From Scylla paramamosain (lineage: Eukaryota > Arthropoda > Malacostraca > Decapoda > Portunidae): a DNA stretch of 64,000 nt. Location of the stretch: assembly GCF_035594125.1 (NCBI RefSeq), contig NC_087151.1, positions 23,791,831 through 23,855,830 on the forward strand, written 5' to 3'. The position numbers were made by a program, and so were the translations under genes. The notes beneath the pieces were generated by a model. The model searched no databases. It saw nothing but the letters and a program-made list of their open reading frames with translations, and had not been told where the DNA came from. Shown here piece by piece: positions 12,987-28,834 of the stretch. Position 1 is the first letter of the stretch. Each line of letters opens with the position of its first letter.

Positions 12987-15656
12987 TACTAATCTAATTT
13001 TCAATCTGTAAAACACCAGCTTTTCTCTTTTAAACCTCATATTCTTTTCCTCACTGAACTCAGGTGTCTGAGGCAACTGACAGTAGCCCCTTTTCTGTTC
13101 CCTCCTACTTTCCCTATCCTCATTTTCAATCCAAAGCTGGATGTTGCGTGTATGTGCGCAACGGCTCTCGTACCCACGCTCTTGAATCTTCCAAGTTTTC
13201 CACTATCTGGCTACGACTACAGAGTCACTCTCAAACTAAATTTATCTGTGCTGTATACCTCTCACCTAACTCCTCTGACAATAAGAAATTCTTTGACTAA
13301 ACTTCCAAAGTGAGCACATTCTGACTCTCTTCCCTTTTGCAGCGATCTCCATTCTTGGAGAATTCAATGTTCACCACCAGCTTGGGCTTTCCTCTCTCTT
13401 CACTGACCATCCTGGTGAACTAGCCTTCAACTTTGCTATCCTCCACGACCTAGAGCAATTGGTGCAACACCCTACTCGTATTCCTGACCGTCTTGAAGAT
13501 ACTCCTAACATTCTTGACCTTTTCCTGATTATGCTGTCACCCTTTCTTCTCCATTGGACTCCTCTGATCACAATCTCATATCTGTATCTTGTCCTCTCGC
13601 TACAATCCCTTCTCAGGATCCACCTGAGCGAAGATGCCTCTGTCGTTTTGCCTCTGATAGTTGGGGGGATCTGACTATTTAGCTGATTTTCCTTGGAATG
13701 ACTACTGCTTCCGTGTCAGAAACCCGTCTTTGTGTGATGAGCTCATAACAGAGATGATAGTGTCTGGCATAGAGGCGTACATTCTTCCCTCTTTTTCTCG
13801 ACCTAAACCTTGCAAACCTTGGTTTAACACTGCTTGTTTTCGTGTTATATATGCTATATATGATAGAGAGGTGGCCCACCAAAGGTACTTAAGCCTTCCA
13901 TCACCAGAATCTCATGCACTTTATATTTCTTCCCGGAACCATGCAAAGTCTGTTCTCCAACTAGCCAAAAACTTCTTCTTTAACAGAAAGTGTCAAAATC
14001 TTTTTTTAAGATCTAACTCCCCTTGTGACTTCTGGCACCTAGCCAAAAATATCTCCAATAACTTTGCTTCTTCTTCTTTCCCTCCTTTATTTCAACCAGA
14101 TGGCACCGCTGCTATCACATCTATCTCTAAAGCTGAACTCTTCGCTTAAACCTTTGCTAAAAACTCTACCTTGGACGATTCAAGGCCTGTTCCTCCCTCT
14201 CCTCCACCCTCTGACTACTTCATGCTACCTATTAAAATTCTTCGCAATGATGCTTTCCATGCTGGCCTAAATGCTCTGAAGGCTTATGGACCTGATGGGG
14301 TCCCTCCTATTGTTCTCCGAAACTGTGCCTCCGTGCTTGCACCTTGCTTATTCAAACTCTTTCAGCTCGATCTATCAACATCTATCTTTCCTTCTTGCTG
14401 GAAGTTTGCCTACATTCAACCTATTCCTAAAAAAGGTGACCGTTCTAATCCCTCAGACTACCATCGTGCCTATCTAAAGATTTTGAATCTATCCTTAACA
14501 GGAAGAAACTTTTGCTGTTGTCTTGGATATATCAAAAGCTTTTGATAGAGTTTGGGACAAAGCTGTTCTTCTAAATCTATTAACAGTGGTGTTCTTCAGG
14601 ATACTTTCCTGTCACCCACTCTCTTCTTATTATTCATAAATTCCCTTCTAGACCAAACTTCTTGTCCTATTCACTTCTACGCTGATGATAACACCCTGCA
14701 CTTTTCCACGTCTTTTCATAGACTTCAGAAGTAAACATTTCATGCAGGGAAGCCACAGAACGCCTGACTTCTGATCTTTCTAAAATTTCTGATTGGGACA
14801 GAGCAAATTTGGTATTGTTCCGTGCCTCATAAACCCAGTTCCTCCATTTATGAACTTGACACAACCTTCCAGACAAATATCCCCTCTTCCTCAATGACAC
14901 TCAACTGTTCCCTTTTTCTACACTGAGCATCCTCGGTCTGTCCTTTACTTATAATCTGAAGTGGAAACCTCAAACCTCATCTTTAGCTAAAACAGCTTCT
15001 ATAAAGTTAGGCGTTCTGAGACGTCTCCGCCAGTTTTTCTAACCCCCCCCCCCTGCTGCTAGCTCTGTACAAGGGCCTTTTCCGTCCATGTATGAAGTAT
15101 GCTTCACATGTCTGGGAGGGTTCCACTCATACTGCTCTTCTAGACAGGGTGGAATCAAAAGCTTTTCGTCTCATCACCTCCTCTTCTATAGCTGATTGTC
15201 TTCAGCCTCTCTCTCATCGCTGCAATGTTGCATCTCTAACTATCTTCTACCGGTATTTTCATGCTAACTGCTCTTCTGATCTTGCTAACTGCGTGCCTCC
15301 CCTCCTCCCGCGGCCTCACTGTACAAGACTTTCTTCTTTCTCCCACCCCAATTCTGTCCATCTCTCTAATGCAAGAGTTAACCAGCATTCTCAGTCATTC
15401 GTCCCTTTCTTTGGTAAATTCTGGAACTCCCTGCCTGCTTCTGCATTTCCATCTTCCTATGACGAATTCCTTCAAGGGTGAGGTTGAAGACACTTATCCT
15501 TCAGTTTTTGACTACTGCTCTGGACCCTTTTCTGGGACTGGCATCTCATTGGGCTTTTTTTTATTATTATTTTTTTATTGGACTTTTGTTGCCCTCGGCC
15601 AGTGTCTCTCCTACATGAAAAAAAAAATAAATAAATAAATAAATTAAAAATAAAAA
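12987..15656 (+). mobile_element. Jockey-like non-LTR retrotransposon, copy B, 5'-truncated
   Basis: The copy starts within the endonuclease domain (its first bases match copy A near position 3840 in reverse complement) and ends in the shared 3' trailer and an A-rich AAATAAATAAAT tail. It therefore lacks the leader and about 50 codons of the endonuclease, as expected of target-primed reverse transcription. Internal deletions remove part of the reverse transcriptase. Satellite of the 11-mer type lies on both sides in the same orientation. Confidence 0.8.
13064..15481 (+). pseudogene. Endonuclease-reverse transcriptase ORF of retrotransposon copy B, broken
   Basis: Pieces in order: endonuclease at 13064-13300 (SEATDSSPFSVPSYF, AGCCVYVRN); endonuclease continuation near 13340-13550, where the GDFN motif reads GEFN; a linker at 13661-14149 with ADFPWNDYCFRV; RT start at 14171-14545 with AYGPDGVPP and KKGDRSNPS. 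A deletion then joins the region before QYGFR directly to the ISKAFD motif near 14530. A further deletion precedes the palm piece at 14552-14734, where YADDNTLHFS keeps the catalytic YADD. The C-terminal piece at 15092-15481 has KYASHVWEGSTHTALLDRV. Frame changes, the two deletions and the D-to-E change in the endonuclease make this copy dead. Confidence 0.78.
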
Positions 15657-16956
15657 TACAGGTTTCTCTGTATGCATTTTGGCGTTTTGGTACTTAACAT
15701 TGTGAAAGTCTCATAATACCCGTTTTTTGGTAATGGTGTTCTGTTTCTCAATTTAGAGTACTATTCACGTGTTTTAGCGTTTTCATACCTAGGAACTTCA
15801 AAAACAATCATAATACACTTTTGTGATTATATCGTTTCGTTTTCCTGTATTGGCTAATTTCCATGTGTTTTGTCGTTTTGGTACCAAACAAACTAAAAAA
15901 AAAAAAAACACTTAAAACACAAATTTTTGGAAATATTCTCTTATTCCAGAATGTGTTCTTTGGTAACTAATAGGATGAATCATACTCATAACACACGTTT
16001 TTTGTTAATGATATTCTCTTACCTAACGTAGATTAATATTCATATGATTTAGCCTGTCTGCACCTAAGAATCTTAAAAAGACTCATAAGACACGTTTGTG
16101 GTTTAGTTTCGTTATATTTTCTAATTTGTATGTGTTTTGCCGTTTTAGTACCTAAGAAACTGAAAAACATCGAAGACACGTTTTGGGTAATGTTCCATGT
16201 ATTTTAGAGTTTTGGTACATAAAAAGCTTAAAAAAAGTAAAAGACACAATTTTGATAACATTGTTTTAGTTTTCCAATACAGGGTTTTTTTCCCTTTGTT
16301 TTTAGCGTTTTTATGCCTAATATGCTTAAAAAAAACACAAATGACACGTTCCTGATAATGTCATTTAATATCCCCATATTGGATGCTTTCCATGCATTTC
16401 GTCATTTTGGTAATTAACAAGCGCAAATAAACTAAAAATACACTTTTTTGGTGAAGTTGTTCAGTTTCTCCTAAAAGGACGTTTAGCATGCGTTTTAGCG
16501 TTTTTGGTACGTAGGAAGATGAAAACACTGAAAAATTACTTTTTGGTAATGTTTTCTTTTGTCAATATAGTGTGCTTTGAATGCACTTTGCCGTTTTTTT
16601 ATGCATTTTAGCTTTTTCGTACCTAAGATAGTAGTTATTGTTGTTTTGTTCCTCAGTATAGACCTATTCATGTGCTTTAGCGTTCTGATCAAAAACAATC
16701 ATAACAAATATTTCTGATTATACAATTTCTTTCTTTTCTTTATATTGGCTAGTTTGCGATTTTGTACCTAATAAACTGAAAAACATGTAAAATATACATT
16801 TTTTTGAAATGATGTTATGTTTCTCAATATGGAAATATTCATAAGTTTTAGCATTTCAACACCTAAGAACCTTAAAAACACTCATAAGACACATTTGTGG
16901 AAATATTGTTTTATTTTTCCATATCAGCTAATTTGCATTTGATTTGCGGTTTTGGT

Positions 16957-18232
16957 ACCTAATAAACTCGGAAACACCCTAAACACAAGTTTTTTGGTAA
17001 TATTGTTCTGTTCCTCCAGAAATGGTGTTTTACATGTATTTTAGAGTTTTGGTACGTAAGAGGCTCAAAAACATTTAAAATACATGATTTGTTAGTAATA
17101 TTTAGTTTTCCCAAATGAGATGTTTTCCATGCTTTTAGCTTTTTTGGTGCCTTGTATGCTTCTGGTAATGTTGTTTCATTACCCGATATAGGATGCTTTC
17201 CAAGCATTTTGTAGGTTTGGTATCTAACAATACGAAAAAAGCACTTAAAATATACTCTTTTGATGAAGTTGTTCTTTTTTATCCATTTTATTTATTTATT
17301 TATTTATTTATTTTATTTTATTATTTTTTTTGCGTGCGTTTTAGTGTTTTAGTGGTACGTAACTAGTTTGAAAACACTAAAAAGACACTTTTTTGGTAAT
17401 GTTTTCTTTTCTAATTTCGTGTGCTTTGTATGCAATTTGGCGTTTTGGTACCTAACATTCATAATACAGGCTATTGGTATTGTAGTTCTGTTTCTTCATA
17501 TAGATTTATTTTTATGCATTTTGTCGTTTTGGTGCCTAACACGGTAAATAAGACTCATAATGCACATTTTTGTTAATTACATTCTGTTACAAAACATAAA
17601 GTAATATTAACATGTTTTAGCGTTTCAGCACCAATGAACCTTAAAAACGCTTGTCAAATACGTTTGTAATACTATCATTGTATCCACATATTAGCATATT
17701 TCCATGTGTTTTGGCGTTTTGATAAACTCAAACAGAGTCAAAACATCCGTTTTTTGTAATGTTCTTTTTCACCAGGAAGTGTATTTTTGCTTCTATTTTA
17801 GAGTTTTGGTATGTTACAAGCTTAATAACCGTCAAAATACATGATTTTGGTAATATTCTTTAATTTTCTTATATCGGGTGTTTTCCATGCTTTTTAATGT
17901 TTTCGTGGCTGATATGCTCAAAAACACGCAAATGACACGTTTCTGGACCTGTCATCTCATTATTGTATATAGAGTGTTTTGCTTGCATTTTGGGGTTTTG
18001 TTACCTAACAAACTCAAAAATCACTAAAAATACATTTAAAATGAAGTTGTTTGATTTCTCCATATATGAGTCTTATGTTTTGAATGCGTTTTAGCGTTTC
18101 GGCACGTAAACAGTTGAAAACCATCAAAACCCACGTTTTTCGGTAATGTTATTTTATGTTCAAATATAGTGTGCATTGCATGCATTTTGACGTTTTAGTA
18201 ACTAGCAAATTCAAAAAACATTTATAATACAT
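16957..18232 (+). repeat. Segmental duplicate of 36277-37667
   Basis: About 1.28 kb here is closely repeated at 36277-37667 with the same monomer order and shared idiosyncrasies (TAATAAACTCGGAAACACCC, AGGAAGTGTATTT, CATCCGTTTTTTG). The main difference is the microsatellite: TTTA repeats here at 17283-17325, but a long (TA)n array in the other copy. Confidence 0.85.
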
Positions 18233-18442
18233 ATTTTTGGTATAGTAGTTCAGGTTCTTCATATAGATTTCTTTTTTTATGCATTTTGGCGTTTTGGTAT
18301 CTAACATGGTGAATAAGACTCATAATACACGTTTTTTGGGTAATATTAATCTCTCTCCCAATATAGAGTACTATTCACGTGTTTTAGCGTTCTGATACAT
18401 AAGAACATCAAAAACACTGATAACACACTTTTGTGATTATAC

Positions 18443-18634
<192 letters not shown>

Positions 18635-19697
18635 GAGGTGTTTGATAATGTGGTTGTGGTTTTTCATACGGATTTTCTTGGTAAGCATTTTGGCGTTTTG
18701 GTACCTAACATGGTGTATAAGGCTCATAATACACGTTTTTGGTTATGTTCTCTTCCTCAATATAGAGTACTATTTACGTGTTTTAGCGTTCTGATAGCTT
18801 AGAACATTAAAAACACTCATAATTCACGTTTTTTTTTATGTTTTCGTTTTCCTATGCTGGCTACTTTTCATGTGTCTTGGCTTTTTGTTACTAATCAAAC
18901 AGTAAAACGCTTAAAACACACGCTTTAGGAAATGTTCTGCTTTCTTTTTATGAATTTTAGTGTTTTGTTACCCAACATGGTGAAACAGACTCATGACAGT
19001 CGTTTTAGGTAGTGATGTTCTGTTTCTCAGTATAGAGTAATATTAATTTGTTTTAGCGTTTCACCACCTATGAACATTAAAATCATTCATAAGAGACGTT
19101 TACGGTAATATTATTTAGTTTTCCCTTATTAGTTGATTTGCATGTGTTTAACCAATATGGTTTCTAATAGACTGAAAAACTGTCAAAACACATATTTTTG
19201 GTTCCTAATAAGTTCAATTTATTTTATTTTTTTGGTGGGGGAAGTAATGCTATTCTGTTTCTTTATATAGGTTTCTTTAAATGCATTTTAATATTCTGGT
19301 AAGTAACAAGCTCAAAATAGTCTTTTTTGATGAAGTTCTTCTCTTTCTCCATTAAGAATACTTTTCATCTATTTTAGCGTATTGAAAAACACTCACAAGA
19401 AAAGTTTTTGGGTAATGTTGTTTTCTTTTCCAGTATGGTGTGCTTTGCATGGATTTTGGCATTTTGATACCTAAGAAGCTCAAAAACATTTATAATACAG
19501 ATTTTGGTAATATAATTGTGTTTTTTCATATAGTTCATATTTTTCATCTTTATATGCCTTTTGGAGTTTTGATATTTAAAATGGTGAATAAATCTCATAA
19601 TACACGTTTTTGGTAATCTTGTGCTTTTCCTCAATATTATTTACGTGTTTACCTGATACCTAAGAAAAACAAAAACACTTATAACGCCCGTTTATGA

Positions 19698-20475
19698 TTA
19701 TATCGTTTCGTTTTATTATGTAGGTTACTTTACATGAGTTTTTGCGTTCTTGGACCTAACAAACTATAAAACACTTAAAACATACATTATTGGAAATTAT
19801 CTGTTTCTCCAGAAAAAAAAAAAAAATTGTATACATTTTGGCGTTTTTGTACCTAAAAGAGTCAAAGAGACTCGTAATACACGCTTTTAGTAATAATGAT
19901 TTGCTTTTTAATATAGAGTAATACTTATTTGCTTTAGCGTCTCAGCACCTAAGAACCTCATAAAGAACCCTCATAAAACATGCTTGTGGAAATACCGTTT
20001 AGTTTCCTCATAATGGCTTAATTTACAAATGTTGAGGTGTTTTGGTATATAATGAATTGAAAAATATTTAAAACACTTATTTTTGGAAATATTGTTCTGT
20101 CCCTCCGGAAAGGGAGTTTTCATGCATTTTAGAGTTTTAGTATGTAAGAAGCTCAAAAGTACTCAAAAGATACGATTATCATAATGATGTTAGTTTTACC
20201 ATATCAGGTGTTTTCCATGCTTTTTACCGTTTTGATGCCCAATATGCTCAAAACAGGCAAATGACACACTTCTGGTAATGTCGTTTCATCGCCCCATATA
20301 GGGTGCTGTAAATGTATCGTTTCGTTTTATTATGTTGGTTACTTTACATGAGTTTTTGCGTTCTTGGACCTAACAAACTATAAAACACTTAAAACATACA
20401 TTATTGGAAATTATCTGTTTCTCCAGAAAATGTTTTTTGCATACATTTTGGCGTTTTTGTACCTAAAATACTTAA
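19698..20475 (+). repeat. Local direct duplication within satellite (about 19698-19860 and 20316-20475)
   Basis: Two stretches share unusual bases such as TTTCGTTTTATTATGT, GAGTTTTTGCGTTCTTGG and ACATACATTATTGGAAATT. They are much more alike than neighbouring monomers of the same type. They lie ~620 bp apart, which is shorter than the ~1.05-kb unit, so this is a secondary duplication. Confidence 0.8.
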
Positions 20476-23400
20476 TGAGACTCATAATACACGCTTTTAG
20501 TAATATGTTTTGGTACATAAGAAGCTCAAAAACACTCAATAAACAGTTTATTTGTGAAGCTATTCTGTTTCTCCATGAGGGGTATTCTTCATGCCTTTTA
20601 GTATTTTGCTACGTAAAAGCTGAAGAAAATTCATAAATCACGTTTTTTACAATGTTGTCTTCCTTTCCAATATAATATGCTTTGCAAGCGCTTTGGCGCT
20701 TTTGTATCTAACAAGTTAAAAATCATAATGCTGGTGTTTGGTAATGTGGATGTGTTTCTTAATAAAGGATTCTTTGTATGAATTTTGAAGATTTCGTAAC
20801 TAACATGGTGAGTAATATTCATAATGAATGTTTTTCTTGATTTTGTTTTGTTTCTCAATATAGAGGATTATTTTCGTGTTTTAGCGTTCTGATATTTAAC
20901 AAATATAAATAAATTAATAAAAGTAAATAAATAAATAAATATAAATAAATAAATAAAATAAAATAATGTAAAAAAAAATAAATAAATTATACTGGTTGGT
21001 GACTATGTCGTTTCGTTTCCCTATATTGGCTACTTTGCATGTGTTTTGGCGTTTTTGTACCTAACAAAGTGAAAAAAAAAACAAAAAAAAAACAAGTTTT
21101 TGGAAATATTGTCATGTTTCTCTCCATTAGGTGTTCATTGTATGCATTTTGGCGTTTCGATACGTAACACGGTGAATCACATTTATAATAGACATATTTT
21201 TCATTTATTTATTTATTTTATTCCAATACTGAGTATTATTCATATCTTTTAGTATTTCAGCACCAAGGAACTTTAAAAACATTCATAAGATCCCCAGATT
21301 GGCTAATTGCCATGTTACCATATTTCCATGGCGATTTGCTACATAATATACTCAAAAAACACTCAAAATACACGTTTTTGGTAATGTCCTTTTGTTCCTT
21401 CAGTAAGGATGTTTTCATGTATCTTAGAGTTTTGGTACGTAAGAAGTCCAATAACACTCAAAAGACAAGATTCTGATATTGTTGTTTAGTTTTCTAATAT
21501 ATGGTGTTCATGATTCTTAGCGGTTTGCTGCCTAATATTGTGAAAAACACGGAGACGACACGTTTCTGGTAATGTCATTTAATTACCCATAATGCATGCT
21601 TTGCATGCATTTTGGCGTTTTATTACCTAAAAAAAAAAAAAACACTAAAAACACACATTTTTGATGAAGTTCTTTTTCTCCATAAAGGGTGTTTTACGTG
21701 CATTTTAGCGTTTTCGTACATTATAAGCAAAAAAAAAATAGTCAAAAGCCATGTTTTTTGGTAATGTTTTCTTTTCCAAAATAATGTGCTTTAAATGTTG
21801 TTTGGAGTTTTCGTATCTAACAAGATAAAGAAAAAAAAAATCAAAATACACTTTTTTGATGTTCTTTTTTCCATAATAGGTGTTTTGCATGCGTTTTACC
21901 GTTTTGGTACTTAGGAAGCTGAAAAAAAGAGCAATGTTTTTAGTGATTTTATTTTCCGAAATAGTTTGCTTTGCATTATACAGGTTTTTGAAAATACAGT
22001 TTTCTTTTTTAATAAACGGTTCTTTGTATGTGTATTGGCGTTTTGGTACCTAACATGGTAAATAAAACAATACATGTTTTTTTTTTTTTCAATATAGGGT
22101 ACTATTAAAGTGTTTTAGCATTCTGATGGTAAGAACATCAAAAAACACTCATAATTTACGTTTTTGATTATATCGTTTCGTTTCCCTCTTTCGGGTACTT
22201 TACATGTGTTTTGGGGTTTGGTAGCTAATAAATAACACTTTAAACACACGTTTTTAGAAATGTTGTTCTCTATCTCTAGAAAAGGTTCTTTTTATGTACT
22301 TTTGTGTTTTGATACTTAACATGATGGAGCACACTCATAATACACGTCTTTGGTAATATTTTTTTTTCTTTTTAAGATAGAGAAATATTCATATGTTTTA
22401 GAGATTCAGCACCTTAAAAAAAGGACTCATAAGACACGTTTCCGGTGATATTTTTTTGTTTCCCCATACTATCATACGTTTAGGCGTTTTGTCACCTAAT
22501 GAACTGAAAAAAAAAACACTAAAGCACACGTTTCTGGTAATTTTATATTCCTCTTGAAAGAGTGTTTTGTATGCATTTTTTAGAATTTTGGCACGTAAGA
22601 AGCTTAAAAACACAAAAATCATGATTTTAGTAATATTGTTTACAGGGTTCCTATATTGGATGTTTTCTGTGATTTTTAGCAATTTTGTGCTCTATATGCT
22701 CAAAAACACGGAAATAACACGTTTTTGGTAAAAGCGTTTAATTACCCTACATAGGGTGCTTTGCTTACATTTTGGCGTTCTGGTACCTAACAAGCTCAAA
22801 AAACAATCAAAATACACTTTTTTTTTCAAGAATTTGTTTTGTTTCTGTAAAAGCATGCAAAACAGCATGCTTTTTACCGTTTTGGTTCTTAAGAAGCTGA
22901 AAAAAAAACCCAAGAGTTAGGTTTTTGGTAATGTATTATTTTCTATTATAGTGTGCTTTAAATGCTCTGATGCGTCTTGATATGTAACAATTTTAGTTTT
23001 GATACAGATTTTTGGTAATGTAAAAGTGTTTCGTATATTTCATTGCACATATTTTGTCGTTTTGGTACCTAATATGGTGAATAGAACTCAATACACGTTT
23101 TTGTTAAAATTGTACTGTTTCTCACTATAGAGGACAATTCACGTGTTTTAGTGTTTTGATACCTTAGAACATATAAAAAAAAAAAAAAACACTCATAATA
23201 CACGTTTGTGATTATATCGTTTCGTTTCACTATACAGGCTACGTTGCATGTGTTTGGTAATTTGGTACCTAACAAACTCAAAAATACTTAAAACACACGT
23301 TTTTTTTAAATGTTCTGTTTCTCCAGAAACTGTTATATTGCGTTTTGGTAATTAACATGATATGCTTTAGCGTTTCACCTCATAAGAACCTTAAACACTC

Positions 23401-26400
23401 ATAAGACATGTTTGTGGTAATATCGATTAGTTTCCCCGTATAGGCTACTTTGCACCTAAAACGCACGTTTTAATAATGCTTTTCTGCTTCTACAGAACGA
23501 GTTTTAGAGCCTTTCAGAGTTTTGTTATGTAAGATAAGATGTTATGTAAGATGATGAAAACACTCAAACGACAAGATTTTTGTAATGTTGTTTCGATTTC
23601 TCATAAAGGTAGTTTTCCATGCTTTTTACCGTTTGAGTGACTAATATGATGAAAAACACGCAAAAGAAACGTTTCTTGTATTGTCGTTTCATTACCCTGT
23701 ATAGGGTGTTTTGCATGCATTTTGGCGTTTTGGTATCTAACAAGCTAAAAAATACTCAAAATACATTTTTTGATGATGTTCTTTTTCATTCTTATTAACG
23801 GGTGTTTTGAATATGTTTTAACCTTTTGGTACGTAAAAGCACTCAAAAGCCGCGTTTTTGGAAATGTTTTTTTTTTTTTTTTTTTCCATATATAGTGTGC
23901 TTTGCATGCCCTTTGACGTTTTGGTACCTAACAAGTTCAAAAACAGGATTTTGGTAATAGAGTTATCTTTTTTCCAAATAAGTTATTTTTTTTTTTTTTT
24001 TATGCATTTTGGCGTTTTTATGTCTAACGGGCTGAGAAAGACTCACAATACACATTTTTTTTTTTCTGTAATATTGTTGTTTCTGAATATAGAGTACTAT
24101 TCACGTGTTTCAGTATTCTGATACCTAAGAACATCTAAAACTCTCATAATACATGTTTGTGATTTTTATCGTTTTGTTTTCCTATATTGGCTAATTTCCA
24201 TGTGTTTTGGCATTTTGGTACCTAGCATACTGCAAAAAAAAAAAATGTTTTTGAAGTTTTTCTGTTTCTTTAGATAGGGTTCTTTGTATGTATTTTGATA
24301 TTTTGGTACCTTATATGGTGAATCACACTTATAATACACGTTTTTGGTGATGATGTTCTTTTCTCAATATTACTAATAATTAATATTAATTAAAATTAAT
24401 AATATTAATATGTTTTGGCACATCTGCCCCTCAGAATCTTTAAACACTAATAAGGCATGTTTGTGGTGATATTTTTTATTTTCCCTATATTGGCCACTTT
24501 TGATGTGTTTTAGAGTGTTGGTACCTAATAAACTAAAAAAAAAAAAGTGCTCAAAACACATTTTTTGGTAATGTTGTTCTCTTGCTCCAGAAAAGGTGTT
24601 TTGTATACTTTTTAGAGTTTGGGTAGATTAGGAGCTGAAAAACACTAATAAGACACAATTTTGGTAATACCCCTTTTTTTTCCTTTATAGGATTTTTTTT
24701 TCCATGCTTTCCAACGTTTTGGTTCCTAATATACTAAAAAATGCGCAAATCACACATTTCTGATAATGTTATAGCATTGTCCCATATAAGGTGTTTTGTA
24801 TGCATTTTGACATTTTGGAACCCAAGAAGCTAAAAAATACTCAAAAGACACTATTTTCAAATAATTCATGTTTCTACATGAAAGGTGATTTGCATGCATT
24901 TTAGTGTTTTAGTACGTAAATTGAAAACAGTCAAAAGCTCCGTTTTTGGTAATGTTCTTTTATTTTGCAATATAGTGTACTTTGCATGCAGTTTCACATT
25001 TTGGTACCTCACAAGTTTAAAAAGTCATAATACAGGATTTTAGTAATGTAGTTGTTTTTTTTCATATATTGTCATTTTATGTATTTTAGCGTTTTGGCAC
25101 CTAATATGGTGAATAAGACTCAAAATACACGTTTTTGTTAATGATGTTCTGTTTTTCAATATAAAGTTATATTAATTTGTTTTAGCGTGAAGCACTTAAG
25201 AATCTAAAAACACTCATAAGACACGTTTGTCATAATATCATTTAATTTCCAAATAATGACCACTTTGTTTTATAATAAACTGCAAAATGCTCAAAACACA
25301 CGTTTTTGGTATTGTTGATCTGTTGCTTCATAAAGGGTGTTTCATATGCATTTTAGAGATTTGATTTGTTAGAAGCTGAGAAACATTAAAATGACACGAT
25401 TTGTGTAATATTGTTTAACTTTCTTAAATTTTTTTTTTCCCATGTTTATTTATTTATTTATTTATTTTTATAGTTTTGGGCGTAATATGCTCAATAACAC
25501 GCAAATGACACGTTTCTGGTATGTTGTTTCATTACCCAATATAGGGTGCTAAGAATGCATTTTGATGTTTTGGTATCTAACACACTCAAAAACACTCAAA
25601 ATACACATTTTGGATGTTGTTCTGTTTTTTTCTATTAAGCGGTGTTTTGCATGCGAGGTTGTCTTTAACGTTCGAGAATAGAGTGTAAAAAAGGTGTCTG
25701 CTCTAACCTCTTAAACTACTGCACTATTGCTTTAATTTCCTGCCCCTCTGTAGTTTTGAATATATCCTGAATAGGAAGATTCTTAAACATCTATCATTTC
25801 ACGACCATACATGTGATCGCCAGTATGGGTTCAGTCATGGCCGCTCTACTGGCCATCCTTACTGAGTCTTGGTCATCTTCTTTTAGGGATTTTGTGAAAC
25901 TTTCGCTGTTGCCTAAGAAATATCAAAAAGGTTTTGACAGAATATGGCACGATCTTTAATTTCCAAACTACCTTCCTACCTACTTACCTTCTATCCTTTT
26001 CACCTCAAATGTCCTTTCTGTCCGTTTTATTGTTGCTGTTGTAGGCGGAGACTATTCTTCTCCTAAGTCTACGTATTAACAGTGGTGTTCCTATTATTCA
26101 TTAATGATCTAAGACAAAATTCTTGTCCTATCCACTTCTACGCTGATACCACTATGCACTTTCCTACGTCTTTTCGTATACGTCCAACCCTTTAGAAGCT
26201 AAACAGCTCACGTCTGGAAGCCACACTACACCAGACTTCTAATTTATTTAAAATTTCTGTTTAGGGTAGAGTAATGCCTCAAAAACTCAATTCCTTCATA
26301 TATCAACTTAACAGAGCGTTCCAGATAACTATCCCCTCTTTTTTATTGACACTCAGCTGTCCCCTGCTGCTACATTGAACTTCCTCTGTCTGTCTTTCAT

Positions 26401-26505
26401 TAATAATCTAAGCTGGAAACTTCACATCTCATCTCTAGCTAAAACAGCTTATATGAAGTTAGGCATTCAGAGTCGTCCCCGCCAGTTTTTCTTACCCCCC
26501 ACCAC

Positions 26506-27593
<1,088 letters not shown>

Positions 27594-28165
27594 ATATATA
27601 TACAATCATAAGCTGCTGACCATGTACATATAGAGGGCCATTATCAATCCATGTAAGAATTTTCAACCATGTATAGGTTCCACTCATACCGCTCTTTTAG
27701 ACAGGGTGAAATAAAAAGTTTTTCGTCCTATCAATTTCTCTAACTGATTGTCTTCAGCCCTTCTCTCATCGCTGCAATGTTGCATCTCTTGATATCTTCT
27801 AATGCTATTTTCACGCTAACTGCTATTAAGATCTTACTGACTGCATGCCTCCTCTCCTCCCACGGCCTTGCTGTACAAAACTTTATACTTTCTCTCACCC
27901 CTATTCTGTCCATCTCTCTAATGAAAGATTACCAGTATTCTCAGTCATTTATCAATGAAACTCTCTGCCTGCTTATGTATTTCCTTCCTCCGATGACTTG
28001 AACTCTTTCAAAGTAAGTTTTAAGACACTATCCTCCAATTTTGGATGATTCTTTTTGACCTCGGTTTGGGAACTGGCACTCAAGTGGGCCTTTTTCGAAC
28101 TTTTGATTGCCCTTGACCAGTGTCACTCTTACGTAAAAAAAAAGAAAAAAAGAAAGAAAACAAAA

Positions 28166-28215
28166 AAGCAACACCAACGACAACATCAACAACAAAAACA
28201 ACAACAACGACGACG

Positions 28216-28258
<43 letters not shown>

Positions 28259-28290
28259 CGATAACAACAACAACAACAACAACAAAACAA
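28166..28290. repeat. (AAC)n microsatellite
   Basis: Starts directly after the A-rich tail of retrotransposon copy C, from which it may have grown. AAC units with occasional GAC. ORFs here are poly-Gln or poly-Leu artefacts. Confidence 0.92.
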
Positions 28291-28474
28291 TAATAGTATC
28301 AACAAATAACGTCATCATTAACAACTACATTGTCATCATCAATGATAAAACATAGTTAACGAAGAAAACAACAACAAACTTAAAATGACAATAACAACAT
28401 GAGTAAAAAGAAAAAAACTGCAAACACAACACAATTCTTGCAATGAAACGATTATTAAATCTTCCGTACCAAAT
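28291..28474. other. AT-rich spacer without recognisable feature
   Basis: Simple AT-rich sequence between microsatellites. No coding signal, repeat unit or RNA gene is seen. Confidence 0.6.
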
Positions 28475-28475
28475 A

Positions 28476-28510
<35 letters not shown>
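28475..28510. repeat. (CA)n microsatellite
   Basis: About 17 uninterrupted CA units. Confidence 0.95.
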
Positions 28511-28513
<3 letters not shown>

Positions 28514-28596
28514 TAATGATGATAATGACAATAATAATGCCGATAAGGTACTATACTAAAATTGTAATTTAAAATTATTATTATCGTTATTACAAC

Positions 28597-28597
<1 letters not shown>

Positions 28598-28652
<55 letters not shown>

Positions 28653-28699
28653 GAGGAACGCCAACAACAATACTACTACTAATAATAATAATAATAACG

Positions 28700-28786
<87 letters not shown>

Positions 28787-28790
28787 TAAC
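28598..28790. repeat. (AAT)n microsatellite
   Basis: AAT units with a short interruption at ~28650-28680. It is the reverse complement in type of the (TTA)n array at 29097-29238, so the two flank the 28.8-29.0 kb segment as an inverted pair. Confidence 0.95.
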
Positions 28791-28834
28791 AAGCATGCAA
28801 GAACATGACAATTAATTATAACGACAAACGACCG

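Noticed and set aside
28513..28811. Poly-Ile, poly-Leu and poly-Tyr ORFs around 28.0-29.2 kb and 7.4 kb
   Set aside because: Trinucleotide microsatellites; no gene context.
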